From: Liolophura sinensis
Lineage: Eukaryota > Mollusca > Polyplacophora > Chitonida > Chitonidae
Direction: 5' to 3'
Length of the DNA stretch: 64,000 nucleotides
Assembly: GCF_032854445.1 (NCBI RefSeq)
Contig: NC_088302.1
Coordinates: 35,532,191-35,596,190, forward strand
Shown one piece after another: positions 37,201-52,200 of this stretch. A model generated the notes under the pieces. It had not been told where the DNA came from and ran no database searches. It was given only the letters and a program-made list of their open reading frames with translations. The translations under genes and the position numbers were made by a program. Each line of letters opens with the position of its first letter. Position 1 is the stretch's first letter.

Positions 37201-40200
37201 TCGGGCTATTGTTGCCACTATTGACAAGAATAATGAGATAATTAGGCATCTTAACGACACTGTGATAATTACTCCCCACAGAATGACACTAAAAAGTGAT
37301 CAACTAGCTCAATTCAGTAACTCGAACCAAATTCAAATCATCTGTAACTCTCTCAACACCACCCACCCCCTTGCCTTCCATTCTTCTCACCCCACAAAAC
37401 TGGCATTTGAGGTAGACATGTCTGTGACAAATGCCTTCACACAGATAAATATTAAAAAGTTGCTTTTTTCCCAGTATGGGCATTTCCACCAAGAGCTGTT
37501 CATTTTGTGATGAGGCGAAAGCCTTTGTGTCAAATCTGATAAGGCATTAATTAACATGTGAGCACATTGCTCCAGGAATACAAGAACTCTCCATATGTTC
37601 AGTAATCAATGTCAAATATGAGTCATAAAACACTGATGTAACGGTCGTGAATATGCACATGCTTAGTTGAAAAATATACTTGTCGTTGCTATGAAGTAGA
37701 GGAACCAGTTAGCAAAGGCTGTCATGACTCAGCTTCAAATGCATGTTTAGCGAAGATGCATACAGTATGTTACATAACTTATTAGGCATTCTGTAATATC
37801 AGGTACAAACCATGATATAATAGACTCATAAAACCTGAAAGATTTTATCCTTTAGCATATATACCTTATCATGGTTTTCATTTATTGAAAACATCCCAAT
37901 GAGACAGAAGAGCTGAAATTGTCAAATGCAGCTGTGATAACACTGGTCTGGATGGAGGACAGACTAAACATATCCAATCGGTTTTGGTAAGGTGTAACCA
38001 AATTCGACTTCCAAACAAGTATGTCCAACTCTTGAAGGCCATGACCTGATGTATACATGTCTACATGTGCATGTATGCGAAGTACTGTGTTTCCGTGTAA
38101 AGTACATGTAGCTGTAGCATTGTCTCCGATCTTTAATGTCTGTATTGATTGATTGATTTATTTATTTGATTGGTCTTTTACACCATATTCAAGAATGTTT
38201 CAGGTATACGAAGGGTGAGTTGTAGTGGGTGAGAAACCAGACAGTTTTGAATCTATAATGCACAGAGTACATGCATGTGTGGGACTGAACGACTTCATAA
38301 GTGGTACTTACTCGTCAGCTGTAGGCTCAGTTGTCTTTTGAGCACGTGTGGCAGGACCCTTGGCTCTAGGAATTTATTAAGTGTTCGATGTGGGTGATGT
38401 CGAATACATGTGCATGTATGAGCAATAAAACATCGATAAAATCTTCATGAATGTATACATGTAAATATGCCTAGTTTAAAAATTTACATAGGCTTTCAGG
38501 GAGGAAAAGAAAAATATGATTACAAATGATTAAACTTTGAATTCAAGTGTATTTACTTGAATGAATGAATGATTGAATGATGTAGGTTTAATGTCACATT
38601 GGCAGTATTACAGCCACATGTTAATACCGGGAAACAGTTGTCTCACCATGAGAATGAGAACATCAAAAATCAGAGCGAACAGTAAACTCTTACAAAACCA
38701 GCCTAAAGAAACAGAAATCAGAAGAAGAAAAAAATGTGAAGATCACAATAAATATAGTTTTATATAATATCCTCACATGTTTGTGTTTAAATGTCTTCAA
38801 AATACTGAACTACATCTCAAGCAGTGGTGTTAAATAATAAGAATACAATCACTCAAGTGTCACATAGAGCACACTTGGTCCACCCTCAAGGACCAGATTT
38901 TGCTTTAATCGATGTGGACCTATACTGGGAACACATGAGAGAGCTCTAAAATTCACCCCGACCAGATGCCTAGAGGACTGAGATCCTATTCTTTTCACAT
39001 GGGAGACACCATGGGGCTATATTTAAATGTACATGCATGCCATTATCTGTGCATATACGTGTGTACTGTTTACAAAAAAATGTAGAGGATATTCGTCTGT
39101 GTTATCTTGTACAAAAATATGTTGGAATCAATGCGAAGGAAGAAGGAATACAGTTGACTTTCTCAATTGCATTATAGTAATTGTCAAGACACAACAATTC
39201 TGTGTAGGCATTTTGTATGATTAAATAATGATTATATCATTTTGTTCTTTTGTAATAATACATGTGTGTTAATGTTACATATTTGCCAATGCCAGCCATG
39301 CATTTTTACTTTTGGACATATTTTGCAGGAGTCCAGACTTCCTGGTTTGAAGAGGCGGTCATTTCTGCCCAGTCGGAAAAGCCATGTACCAACCACCCAG
39401 AGCCAGACAGAGAACCTTCCCCACGTACAAGAGCCACCACCTCAGCCAACCCTAGATAAAACAGCAACAAGTAAAAAGTTTCTCATTGGTGACCGAGTGT
39501 GTATTAGTGGTGTGAAGACAGGGCGAATCCTCTACTTTGGAAAGTTTTTGTTGGCAGACGGACTGTGGTGTGGAATAGAGCTTGATGAACCTGTTGGAAA
39601 ACATGATGGCGAAGTGGAAGGTGTCCGTTATTTCACCGCAAAGCCAGGCTATGGAATATTTGCCCCAGTTAGTAAAGTGAATTTAGCTGATGATGGTGAG
39701 GTTGTCCCAGATTCTGTGAGCCAGCAAACTGAAGCTGCATTAAAACCAGAGAAAGTATTTCGTAGTAAGCTTCAAAGACGAACTCTTCATTATCCAAAAT
39801 CAGCTTCGCAACTTACAAGAGATCCAGAGAAAGGATCTTCAGAGTCTATCTCTAGTCAGTCCGAGACAGGATCGGAGGCTTCTAGTCAGAGTCTGGTAGG
39901 GTCACAAGTGAAAAAGCCAAAGCTGTCTTTCGTTTATAAACTATCGTCCATCCCGAGATCTGGTCAAACAACAACCTCTGTGTGCAGCGAAGGCTTGGAA
40001 AAAAATAGTGGGCTTCCTAAGCCAAAGGGAGCATTTGGGAAAGGAATACAGCCACCAGGGGATTACAAAAGAGAGGTATGGACAGAATCTGCAGCTCCAG
40101 TTTGTGAGACTGAGAGCAGTGCCCTGAATAGCACACGGGTATTGGAGTCAAATCAAAAGGAAGTATGTAGTGAAGACACAAGTAGTTTGGCCAACCGCAC

Positions 40201-43200
40201 TCAAACACTAACAACTAATGAACAGGACGCTCTCAATCAGACACAGGTAATTCACAAAGCTGGTGAACCGAATGGTCAGACACGTGCATTTGAGAAGAGA
40301 AGCCAGCCAGATGATAGCCGGACTTCCGAGCAGGATTCGAAACGGCCACGGTTCTCCGAGTTACCATTGTCCAGATTACCACAGAGTGAGAAAATAACTG
40401 CCAAGGTAACAGGAAACAGAGACAGCTTGAACAGCACGTTTGTGTCGGCACCATGTAACAAGGACTTGCCAGTTGGTTCAAAGACGGTAAAGGGAAACGA
40501 TACATTTTCGGTACATGATGATCCAGAAGAAGTTGAAGCCTTCTCCCCAGAGGTCCACCGACAGCTAGTGGCTGGTGGCAGGCAATACCTGAACATCACA
40601 TTTGACGCTGAGGCAAAAGAATCAGATGGTGGGATCAATGTAACTCATATTGTTAGTGCTAAAAGTGATGATCAAGATGCTGAGGATTTGTCAGAATTAG
40701 ATAGCAGAATAGAGTTTCTCAGAGGGGATAGACATGTAGGTGAAGCCACCCTGTTCGGAATCCTTAAGCCAGAAGAGATGGATGACACCAAGCTGATCGC
40801 TAGTTACCTTCTGGATGGGTCCAGCTCCTCTGATCCTCCTGATCAGGGCCACAAGTCCACAGACGTTCGGCACGCAGAATTGTCTAGTTTGGGAATCCTA
40901 CCATCTGACTGTTTAGAAACGGTGGACTGCTCCAACTTTTTAGCAGACAATCCACGAATTCAGGCACTGAAGCATCATGCAGCTGGGCAAGTTTTTCGCT
41001 CACGCACTTGCTCAGATGATTTTGGGGTCATGGAGAACCCCTTATCTCAACGTGATTCACGCGTTTTCTCCCTCGATAGCAATGAGAACTTTGATTTAAC
41101 TGGTGGTGTTGTCACCTCCACCCCGTTGGTGTCAAATCTGCGGCGGAAGGCTGACAGTGTCCAGGAGTCAGGGAATGGTGACAATGATCAGATGCCATCC
41201 ACTCCAGAACAGCTCCAACAGGAGAGGCTGTCGTCCTCCATTGGCTCAAATCTACAAGGTGTGAGGAGGAATTTGGATTTGACAAACAATGCTTATCAGG
41301 AGGAAACGGACCCTCCTGGAGAACCAGGTGAAAAAGATGTTCCAGCAGAAGTCGGTGGTGATAATTTTACTGAACCCCATTCACAGGTGGACGAACTGCA
41401 AAATCCGCCTGTGCCTACGTCATCGCTGACAAGTGCTGATGCTGAGGCATCTTCTGCAGAAATGCAGACATCTTTAGTGCTAACAGACCTACTGAAGGCA
41501 GATTCTAAGCCGATGACGGACTCAGGAATAGACAATGTGATGACGGCCAGTCAAGAGATGGTGGCATCTCAAACATCGGATGACCGACGACTCGTGTCTG
41601 GTGGTCCCACTGTGCTGGACAAACTAGAGCAGGTGTTAGATGAAAGGAACCAGTTGGCTGCAGATCTGATGGCTGGTCACAGCAAGACAGACCGGCCTCT
41701 CTCGCTCATCTCATCTGTGAGCAGTGTGGATACAGGTAAGGCACATTGATGATCATTCATCTTATTAGGTCCTGTCGAGCTGACTGCCTGAAGGCATGAT
41801 TCCTGACTTGCATGTACAGTTAGTCAAACTTTAAACTGTCACTATGCTTAGCTTTTTGGTAATAGAAAGTTGAAATTTCGACACATTTGTTTTCAGATAA
41901 CCTGTATGAGGTGCTCAAAAGTTTGATTTTACTTGGACACAAACATTTTCGCCCATTTACTCATTTCCCTGGATTCTGAGGGGGTCTGTTATTCTAAAGT
42001 CTTTTGAGGGTTGTTTGGAACCTGTAAGATGATATCCTATTGGGAAATGTGGGAAAAAAGTTTTTGCACCAATAGGACTATTTGATAAGCTGTGGAGGGG
42101 TGAATTTTTCTTTTAGGGAAAATAGAGTGAGAGTTAACATTTAAAGTCAAAAATTTATTTTAGATTGTGATGTAGGTCAGAAATGGCTGTGGAACTGGCC
42201 TCAGAAACTCTTTATGCAGTGAGTGAGAGTCACAGCAATGTCCTCTTGGCATTGCTTAGGGCTTCAGTGAAGGGGGTTTGTCAGGTGCCCAGTGGTTTTC
42301 TCTGATTTCCGGTAGATTCCGATTGTACGTGTGCCACAATGTTTAAAACTTAATCTATTTAAAATTGCTGTTTTCATGTTGGTTTCCTGCTGTATACTTT
42401 AACAGTCATCAAATATAGTTGATCAAATTCTGTTTTACTAATACATACATGTAGAATTCTGTGTATCATCACAATATATATGTGTGTTTTGAGTTTAAAT
42501 AAAGGCAGATGATACGGTTACTAGGATTTGAAGCATGTAGACACAAATTTTCAACAACAGTAGAGCTGTGTAACTATTATGTGTATGCTGTTCATGACAG
42601 GTTATGTTCCCGACACAGACTCCGAGAGGGGAACCCTGACCACAAATTCCCCGTCGGAGTGGCCAGATATCCGTGGCTCACAACCATCAGATGAGAGACA
42701 AAAGAACTTGACGGAGCTTTACGCAGACACCTTCCAGGCGTACCAAGAAGGTATAACATACACTGTTTATTCTTTCATTGTCAGTGCATAATAATTTTCA
42801 TAATAAGTTCGGCTTCTCGACATTCGCTTATGCTGTTGAAAGGAATTAATGCTTCAGTAATGTTAGATGCACATTGTACACATGTACACTCACAAATATA
42901 AATGCACAAACCAAAAATTCTATTTTAAAATGACCCTTCATGAAACATGCCCCCCAAAATTATTTATTTGTATACTGATTTGTTTTCCTCGTATCAGGTG
43001 GCCCAGTTGAAATACTTACCCCAATGGTTGAATTAACGGAGATAAAAACAATATAAAGATTGCTTCGTGCATTTACATTTTTGTTGAGGATACATGCATA
43101 TACGTACACATGTGTACTGTATATCCGCATATACTTGTAAGAGAGAATCGGCATTGTATAAATTGTAATTACCCTCGTTCAACCTTTCAACTGCTTCTGC

Positions 43201-46200
43201 AACCTGTATTTTGGAACATTCTGAGGAAACTGTTGGGGTGTGGAGAAGTAATTTGAAAGTTTTATGAAGCTTGCATTGTTAGTGACACCAATAAATCATT
43301 CTGGAGTCATTTTCATAGTAATTGCATGTATAAATTTCAATGCTTAAAGTGCGTTAAATTTCGAAAAGGTTCAAGAGTAACAGTACATGTACATAATGTG
43401 GCATGGAGATACAATATTGCGTAAAAAATAACCAACAAATTTTTCAACATGTCTAATTCTAATTCTTAACTTGGTGGCAGAGCCATGTTGGAGTTATGAT
43501 AATGTTTTAAGAGTTTCCTTGGTGTAAACAGATATCTTGCTGTTCCACGTACTATTTACACAGTTTTCAAAACATTTCTTGAGAAACTGAAAGAAGTGGG
43601 CTTCTCAACAACACTAGAATAGAAATACATGTACTTTAGTGATTTTCTTCATTTCTGAGTTTTTATCAGTGGTGTCAGAGGTGCATTTTTCAGGGTTAAA
43701 TATGTAACTTCTGTCTTCATTGATATTGGTTAGTTTGAAGGGCCTTACCATGTCGCTGTAAGCACAAAGAAAATATCTGTTTCTACATGGTACATGTGTA
43801 TTATTTTTGGTAATCTTAGAGCTTTGTGTTTTAATATCATTTATATTAATTAATTTGATTCTTAATTCAAGATACCTGTACTTGATCTGCACATTCATAG
43901 CTGTTACCAAATCTGATGTATTAGTTAAAACTGTTCTAAGTATACAATATAAAAGTGTTATGCTTCAATTGATTGCTGTCATAACTCATGGTCAAATAAT
44001 CCTGCTCTGGTGTACATTAATACCTATTCAGTCAGATTATTACATAACTGGAAAGCATGCTTACCCAGTCACCTGGAAACTAGACATCCTGTACATACCA
44101 TATGTGAAGTCATTTGGTGCATTCCATCATAGTGCCTGTGGTTATACTTGAAACCATACTGTATCACAGTATCCATTGAGCACATGGTGTGGTTTTCTAA
44201 ACTGTTCCTGGTTGTCCAGTGTGTGATGTCTATAAGTACATGCACAGTTTACACCTCAAATTACTGTAAAAAAAATGTACCATGTGGAGGGTATTTAGAG
44301 GTACAATTTATATTAATCTGAGATCAATTTCAGTCGGTGAATGTTGATGTATAGTAATGCATACTTATATATGTACAGTACATGTAATCTTTTCTTAAAA
44401 TAATAATATGACTAAAAGTCTGATACATGTAAGGTACATGTACCTTTACTTAGTTTTTCCACAGATAGTATTTTTAAGCACAAGTGTACACGTACATTAT
44501 AAATTCAAGGGGATATATTTTAGCAGTGTACATTTTTAAGAAATTTTGGAGAGGTATGGTATTAAAATAGAATTTTACATTAAAGTCAATGTTCAAGAGG
44601 TAAAAAATTTAATTATTAACATAGTACGGTCACAGATTTACTGTTTTTAACAAATTTGATTTTCTTTTGATTTGACAATATGCAGATTGTTGGAGACCTA
44701 AATGTACATGTAGTATTATGGATGCTTTTGTTTTGTATTACTGCAGGTGTGATGAAGGGATTGACATTGCAGGGCTGTATGAAGGACTCCGATGTCAGTG
44801 ATGTTGGTACTCTTGCTACAGCCAGTGGCAAGGAGAAAGAAATGGAATCGTAAGCACATTCAAGATCTGCCTTCATTAACATGGATTTGTGAGATAGAAT
44901 CCTTCGAGTCTGTGTCATACTATAATAAAGCTTTTGTTTCAATGTTATTGCAGTTTACAGACTAACCTTGGTGTAACTTTGATGTGAGGAGTTTGACCCG
45001 GTGAGAGTCAGCTTACTGAAAGTGGCTTTTTGGAGTGGCATTTTATCTTAAATTTACAATGTAGATGTGTCGAAGGTTTTTTTTTTACATGTACATGTAT
45101 GTTGTATGTCTGGTTTCCTTTTATTGCAGAGATGGGTCACAAATGAATACAGTTTGTAAGGCACGGGACGAGACGTTTGAAGCGACGGCAGAAGAAACAT
45201 CAGAGACAGAAAGCTCAATTGATGTCACAACGGTATTTGTGAATTTGTATTATCTCCGTGATCTGAGGCATAAATTGTAGAATATCTTTGATTAGGATAC
45301 TTCTTGAAAGTCTGAAGTGTCCCTGGGGTTAAGCATGGCGCTTGGCCGGGGGGTGGGCGTTAAGGTGTAATAAGGTGGGTATTGAGTGCTAGGGATTGAA
45401 TTAAGGCCTGTCCTTCGGGGTGATATCAGTTCATGATGTCATGTAGCAGACGGCACTATTCTTTGTATTTGGGCTTTATGTGCTTACTGGGTGTAGCAGA
45501 GGTTCTTGTGCTGAAATTTGCATGAGAACCATCAAGCTTCCTAGAACATGTGGCCAACAGCCCTGCAGGAACCTTCGAAGTTGGTGGTTCGAAAACCTGA
45601 AGTGGTTCTTAGCCAGTTTTCAGCATAAAAATCTTTGAAAAGATCATAAAAAATCCCCAAATGCGTAATGCCACATAATGTTACTTAAGCTGCTTTCTAC
45701 ATATCATCTAGCAGGCAACAGTTGCATATTGATTGCTTTCCCAGAAGCAGTTTCAATATTGAGCCCCCATTTCATAGAAAGTCGTAAGTCACAACTCTGA
45801 TCTTGAGTTAAATTTTATTGTATACAGATGGGTAAAACTTATGACTTAGAACTTAGGTTTAACATTTACAACTTTAAGATTTATTCGTGAAATGATGCCC
45901 TAGCATTTCTCACCTGTCACTAGCGATAGCATGGTGCAATTTTAGTAATGACATGGTTTTGTATGACAAACCTTAGTGCTTTTTTATATCGTATTTTGAA
46001 ATGATTTTTTTGTTGTTGTTCCTCTCAGGTCAGCAAGCAGGAAAAGGATCAGCAATATACAATTTGTGAAAGTTCTTCTGAGGAACGATCCAGGGAAACA
46101 TCCCAAGAAGCAGGAGAGCAAGGTATGGACACCAGTTTGGCTGTGGAGAGTGATAGCTCCACCTGTAGGATGGGAGATGGTGTAGATATGGGAGAGAACT

Positions 46201-49200
46201 CTGAAAACGTAACCAAGGATGATCAGACGGGTAAGCAGGAAAAGCCAGATTCAAAATCAAAGACAAAAGGGACAAAATCAAAACCTGCTGCCCGCATAGA
46301 CCACAAGAAACCGAATATTAATGTGGGCTCTAAACTTGCAGAATACTTGAAAACTGCGCAACCTTCAAAAGCTAAGGAAGAAGGAAAGGAAACTGTGACT
46401 AAGGCCAAAAAGAACCTGTCCAATAAGAAGAAGACAGATATCAGCATTGGCAAGTCTCCATTGAAGTCAGAAGATAAAGATGCGGAAAGCAAGCCGTCAC
46501 CACGGGAGAGGGTGAAGGTTGTTAAAGAGCCTCCCAAGATCATCAAAAGGACCACACCTAAGAGTAAATGGGGAGACATTATGTCTACTATAGAGGCCAA
46601 TAAGGATTCTCCACCGAAGCCTAAGGAAAAGGTAGTGAAGAGTCGACTGGAATCCATCTTCAGCCAGGCTCCACCTCCCCGTAAACGAGAACCCAAAAAA
46701 GTGGAGTCCAAAGTACCCAAAAAGCTGCAGTCCCTACCCAAACCCGACTACAGTCAGGTGAAGAGTCGGCTGAACACGAGCTCGCAGGCCAAAGCTTCAC
46801 CTGCTGCCCGCACAAGGACTGGGTCCAGCAGCTCCATAGGCACATCAGTACCCTTACACCTGGATTTCTCTGGCTCTATCAATGGCAGCATTAATGACTC
46901 CGCCCTTAGCTCGGCTCGCAGCAGCAGGTCTGACATCAGTGGCCTGGGACACACTGATCTGAAAGGCAGAGGTAAGCTTCCCTATTCTGAATTATGGCAG
47001 TGGGTAAATCCAGAAAGCTGCCTCTGGCTTCCATATGTTACATTTTACACATTTTTTACCCGTCTCAAATGTTCTTGTGTTCTGTTCTTCTTTGTTTATC
47101 GAAAAGGAATGTGTTTAACAGTCAACAGGGCCAAATATACCTTTCCAATTTGGTGATCTTTTTGTGATTTGGGTTACACATGAGCATAAAAAATAGTTTC
47201 AAACATTCAAGTCAAAATTTATCAGGCAAGATTTCCCATAATTTCGGCTTTGTTGGGGTGTGCTGTAGTTTGATCACGCCTAAAGAGTATGGAAATGTAC
47301 ATGTATGTGGCCCTGATTAGGTACAAACTGTAACTGCATGAACAAGGCATTGCAGTTTTGGAGAGATGTGCAATGGTGGTTTTGATCAATTTTGTGGTAA
47401 AAATTTTAATATAATTATTCACTAATCATATCAATCATCTTGGATCTACTTTAATATTAGAGGCCTCTGTGGCCAAGGGGGCTAGCATGCCAGCGCGGTG
47501 CAATGCAGAAGTGACCTCCCATCAATTTGGTTGCTGTGAGTTCAAGTCCAGCTCATGGTGGCTTCCTCTCAGGCCGTATGTGGGTAGGCCTTCTCGCAAC
47601 CTGCAGATGGTCTTCCCGGTTTCCTCCCACCATAATGCTGCCAGCTGTCGTATATGTGAAATATTGTTGAGTACAGCGTAAAACACCAATCAAATAAATA
47701 AATAAATTTAAGTATTATTACATATGATTACGTACATGTTGGTGTTTAAGCAGAATTCTGTAATTATTCACTTACACTAGAGCTGTCAGAATTGCATTCG
47801 TACATGTAGGTCTATTTGCGTAGAGTGTCGTTTAGTATCTTGCCAAAGTACTTCTGTGGTTTACTCCTTGCACTCCAGTTTTCTGCACTGATAAAACCAT
47901 ATGCCATTGTGGAAATGACATATTCTTGAGGAAAATACACAAGATAATCAGTCAATCAACTAATGGACATGTACTTTAGGGATTTCCCTTGAAATATAGC
48001 TTTGTCAGTTTAAGAAAAGGGGAGAAGTGTAAAATTTATGTGTGAATGTGTTTGAAAGGAAATCAATTTCAGGATAGAAAGCAAATCAAAAGGTAATTCC
48101 AAAAGGTAGAATTTTATTCCATCCAGTTTTTACCCATTTGAATGATCTGAAAAGTTCTTCTGAAGCAAACTGTGAGACCGTTATCAAACATTGGTACTCA
48201 GCAGTACTTTTCTCGCATGAAGGCTGAGAGGTTTATGGTGGTTAGAAGATGAAACTGGAAATTGTCTGTTAAAAATGGTTGCTCTAAGCCAATTCGCAGG
48301 ACAAAGAGCCACAGCCAATCCATTTGGAGTTGAGTTTGAGCACAACAACTCATTGGTTATGGGCTACGCTGTTTGCATAAGTGATGCAATGCTGTCTATA
48401 TTTGATGTTCTTGCATGTACGTGTACTTTGTTGGATGAGTCACAATGATGGAATGAAATGAAGGTCATGTAAACTTGAAGCTGGTCATAGTTTTTCTGCA
48501 GTAAACTTTTGTCAAATTACGTGTAGAATTAATATATGGTGCAGTAGTGTGTGCTGTACATGTATGTATTAACAGGTGTTAAAATGAAATATTTACATTG
48601 TATGATTTAATGAAATTGTTGGAGTTTACATGTAGAAGCAAAGAGAATTGTAGGAATTCTACATACATTGCTCAGCATGGCAAAGCTTTACAGCATTCAG
48701 TCCATGTATTTGTTTCCTGAAACTGAAAGATTATTTTAAAGCAAGGATTGTCAGCAAGTTATTTCATGTCACTCCGAATTTAGACGTAGTTTCAAATCTG
48801 AGTTTCCATTGTTTATTTGTGGCTGTGTTATTTGTACGGATCGATATCGCTGTTCAGAGACCGGTGGCACGGTTGAAGTGATGAGTCAGGGTTTGGTCAG
48901 ATGACTGGGAGCAGGTACTATTACATGAAGGCTGCAGCTACCTCCTGTGTACTCCACATGTAATGCTGACCTAATCACAGTCATTGGCCCAGTGCCATGC
49001 ATAAATTAATTTCTTTTTCTCCTGTTTCTCATCAGTGGCAATCAATCGATGCAATTCACAGTTTAAGCAATCTTTATGTGAAGTTCGGTAGTGAATGTTA
49101 AGATTTCAAAGTACTGGTACTTCTTTTTTTTTTTTTGCCCTGAATTTTCCACACATCCTTCATAAACTTCAGAAACCTGTATTTTGAAACATGTACTATA

Positions 49201-52200
49201 CTTCCTCATAGAATTACATAGAAAAAGCTGCCAAGAGAAGTGAGGCTGTATTTAAATACCGTTTGAATGTCTACGAATGTGTTGAATTTTACTTTGCCTC
49301 CAGTTTATCAATAGTGAGGCTTATTCTACAATTTAGGTTTAATTTTGTTTTTATCTAAATTATACCACATGCATTGCCCAGGATACTTGCTTAGCTGCAC
49401 TGTAAATGAATACATTGTATATATGCATGTACATTGTTGACATCACAAGGGGTTTGATAAGCTGTAGAGCAGAATACAAGCCAAATTCCCTTTGTTCATC
49501 AGCAACTCAGGTCAATTGTTGCCAAGGTAGCAGAATATATTTCCATAATGTTCAGGCTTCAGAGACCCAAGGTATACATGTGTATGATCTGATGATGTGT
49601 AGGATACAACATGGAAATGGGTTTACATCAGCTAGACATTTTCATGTATATGTACATGTATAGATGGTGCGGGGTTTTTACTGGAACTTCTCCCCTGTTC
49701 AGTAATCAATAAGTGATGCTCCCATTTATACAGGAGATGCCGTACATTATACATAGAGCGTAGGTTTTGATCAGTCTGGCACCACGTTGACATGGGTAAT
49801 AATTGTCTTCAACACAGTATGTTGCGTGCAGCTTGGCCAGTCCTGAGTCTTAGTCACCTTTCATTGGCCAAAAAAACTATATGAGCTGGATTAGCCTACA
49901 AATGGGCTGTTTCTGATTGGCAAATACGTCACCATCGGCTTATACCGGCCATGTTCGGCAAGCGAGTGAGTGGTAAAAGATGGCTGCTGTATTGATGTTC
50001 CATTGTTTGATACGTGCTGGAATTTACCCAGATGGAAAGATTATTGAACAGGGAAGCGATGACCTGCTGTACCGCACTATTAGATTTTTGTTACAATTGG
50101 ACGATGTCCAGTTAATTGAATCAGTGTGATGTTGTCAAAGTCAGTGAGCAAAAGGATGTCTGGCCTGGCAGTAGTAAAGACTTATCGAGCCAAAGGCTGG
50201 ATATTTTATGCCGATGCCATATACGTGCATCACTTAATAGGATTGTATGGTTAGATTGTGAATCAATGTGTTAGTGAGACAGAGTGAATTATGTCTCCAG
50301 GCCAAGTGCCCTGTTGAAGTCTATTAATGAGGGCATAGGATACCTGAATAAGGTAATATAAGTGGAGGTGTTGCAATTAAAAAGTCAAAAAAAAAAAATA
50401 TATATATAGAAAAAGGAGTACCCTACTTCTTCAACCTTTTCAACCGCCTATACAACCAATATTTTGAAAATTTGTGAGAGAGCTGTGGGATGTAAAGGAC
50501 TTACTTGCAAAGTTTTATGAAGCTTGCATCTTTAGTGACACAAGCGAATCAATTTAGCATCATTTTGATAATAATTGTGTGCTTAAATTCCACTGAATAA
50601 AAGTGCTTTAGTGGTTGAAAAGGTTGAAGATTTACAGCACCGCTATTGAAAAAAATATACACATTCCTGCAAATATTTCTGTCTGTTTCGCTTTTTGTCC
50701 TTCCATATTTTTGGTATAAAATTTGCTTTATATGCTAAAATCAACAGTAATAAGGAAGTTAAGTACATGTGCTCATGATTAAGTGAATATTATTCTGTGC
50801 ATATTATTCTGTGCATGTTAACATCTACTACAGGTATACTCCAACTTCATCAAAATTCAGGATATAAATACACACTTACATGTATATTATTTCTGAATAA
50901 AGATTATAGAATTGCCTGCACTTACATGCAACCATATTGTTACTCTACTTCTCAGAATGCAAGCTTGTAACCATTGTTAAACCATGGTGGAGGATTATTT
51001 AGGGTTTAACACAAACTTACCTAAGTGAGATTAGTAGTGTAAAGCCTCATGAACCCTAACTATGCGAATGCCCCATTGATTTTAGTAAGGCACCTGTACA
51101 TTGTAATCAAACACTGTATGTGTCTACCCCCTGTGTCCATTTGGACATCTGGCTGTGCAGGACTCTGGTCAGAGAGTGGCCATCTGTAGCGCTGTGGTGT
51201 TACCTGTGACAGGTGTGCATGACAAGTACATGGCAATCTGGCCCCACCAGACGGAAAACAGACACTGTCCAGTTAGATGTAACACGTAGGGTCATAATAG
51301 CGTCAAGCATAGTTTATCTCACCATGGATTAATTCAAGACGATCAAGTTGGAAATCTGAGCACTTTTTTTGATCAGCTGAGTGTAGACATAGCTTAACTC
51401 CAGGTGGAATAATTGTATGTAGGCTGCAGAAGATTTGGGTTTTCAAAATGTTGGCGGTTCTTCGCTTTATAGGCTGCTTGGACAATTGTGTGTATGTACA
51501 GAAAGCGTCACAAATGTCAGGTAGGTAATGTGTATTGTGCAACTTGTATGTTGATATGAATTATGGATGTAATGGGTATAATTTGCCTTTATATGATTTG
51601 ACGTGGTATGACATTGATGTATATTTCTGTCAGATTTAAAATGTTTTTTGTTTTGTTTTGTTTTTCAGGTAAACAGGTAAATAATAAAGCTAGTCTCCTG
51701 ATGAAATTAGAGCGACCAAAAAGTGCGAGCAGTACACGCTCCGATGATGTCTCCATGGTGAGTGTTGACCAAGTGCTTGTTCTTTTTTTGTGCTTAAACA
51801 ACGCCAGTTTTATTTTGTGCCCTGAAAAATAAAACTTTAACTGAAAATCCATCTTTGTATATTGTCTGATCTTAGTGCTTTTTTATGATTTTCCTGTTTT
51901 TCAACGTTTTCCAAGGTTTTCCAATCATGTTAATATGTGCTCTGGGACAATTGTTGGGACAGTTCACATGTTAGATGTTATTTCAGTTTTACATTTATTT
52001 TATGCCCTCCACCATCATTGAAAAAAAAAAGATTTTGCTTGCAAAACGAAAATTTTAATTGGTGTGGCTTTACGTTTAACCCACTTCCAGTGGGTTGAAT
52101 CAGTCATTTTGCACATTGGCCTGTTTATAATGCTGCCTCAGTAAAATACCATATGAAAACAGCAATTCAAAACATTAGCTCATCCACCTATGTCAGCCAC

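Larger units (their letters stand above)
34254..39328 (+). other. Intron between exon B and exon 2
   Basis: Besides the SINE and minisatellite it has an A-rich run at about 36331-36360, a SINE 3' fragment on the minus strand at 38150-38212 (TTACACCATATTCAAGAATG) and a fragment of the second repeat family at 38574-38630. No exon recognised. Confidence 0.6.
46972..51668 (+). other. Intron 6 of the CAP-Gly gene
   Basis: Carries the SINE at 47461, the MITE-like copy at 50419 and the small ORF at 49980. A GC-richer patch around 48840-49000 and another around 49750-50170 stand out from the AT-rich background; the latter could be an internal promoter. Confidence 0.5.

Noticed and set aside
46972-47156. 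Read-through of exon 6 to a stop at 47156 as the gene end
   Set aside because: A consensus donor GTAAGC at 46972 and in-phase exons at 51669, 52852 and 53995 continue the Ser/Lys-rich protein; read-through residues change composition. A short isoform cannot be excluded.
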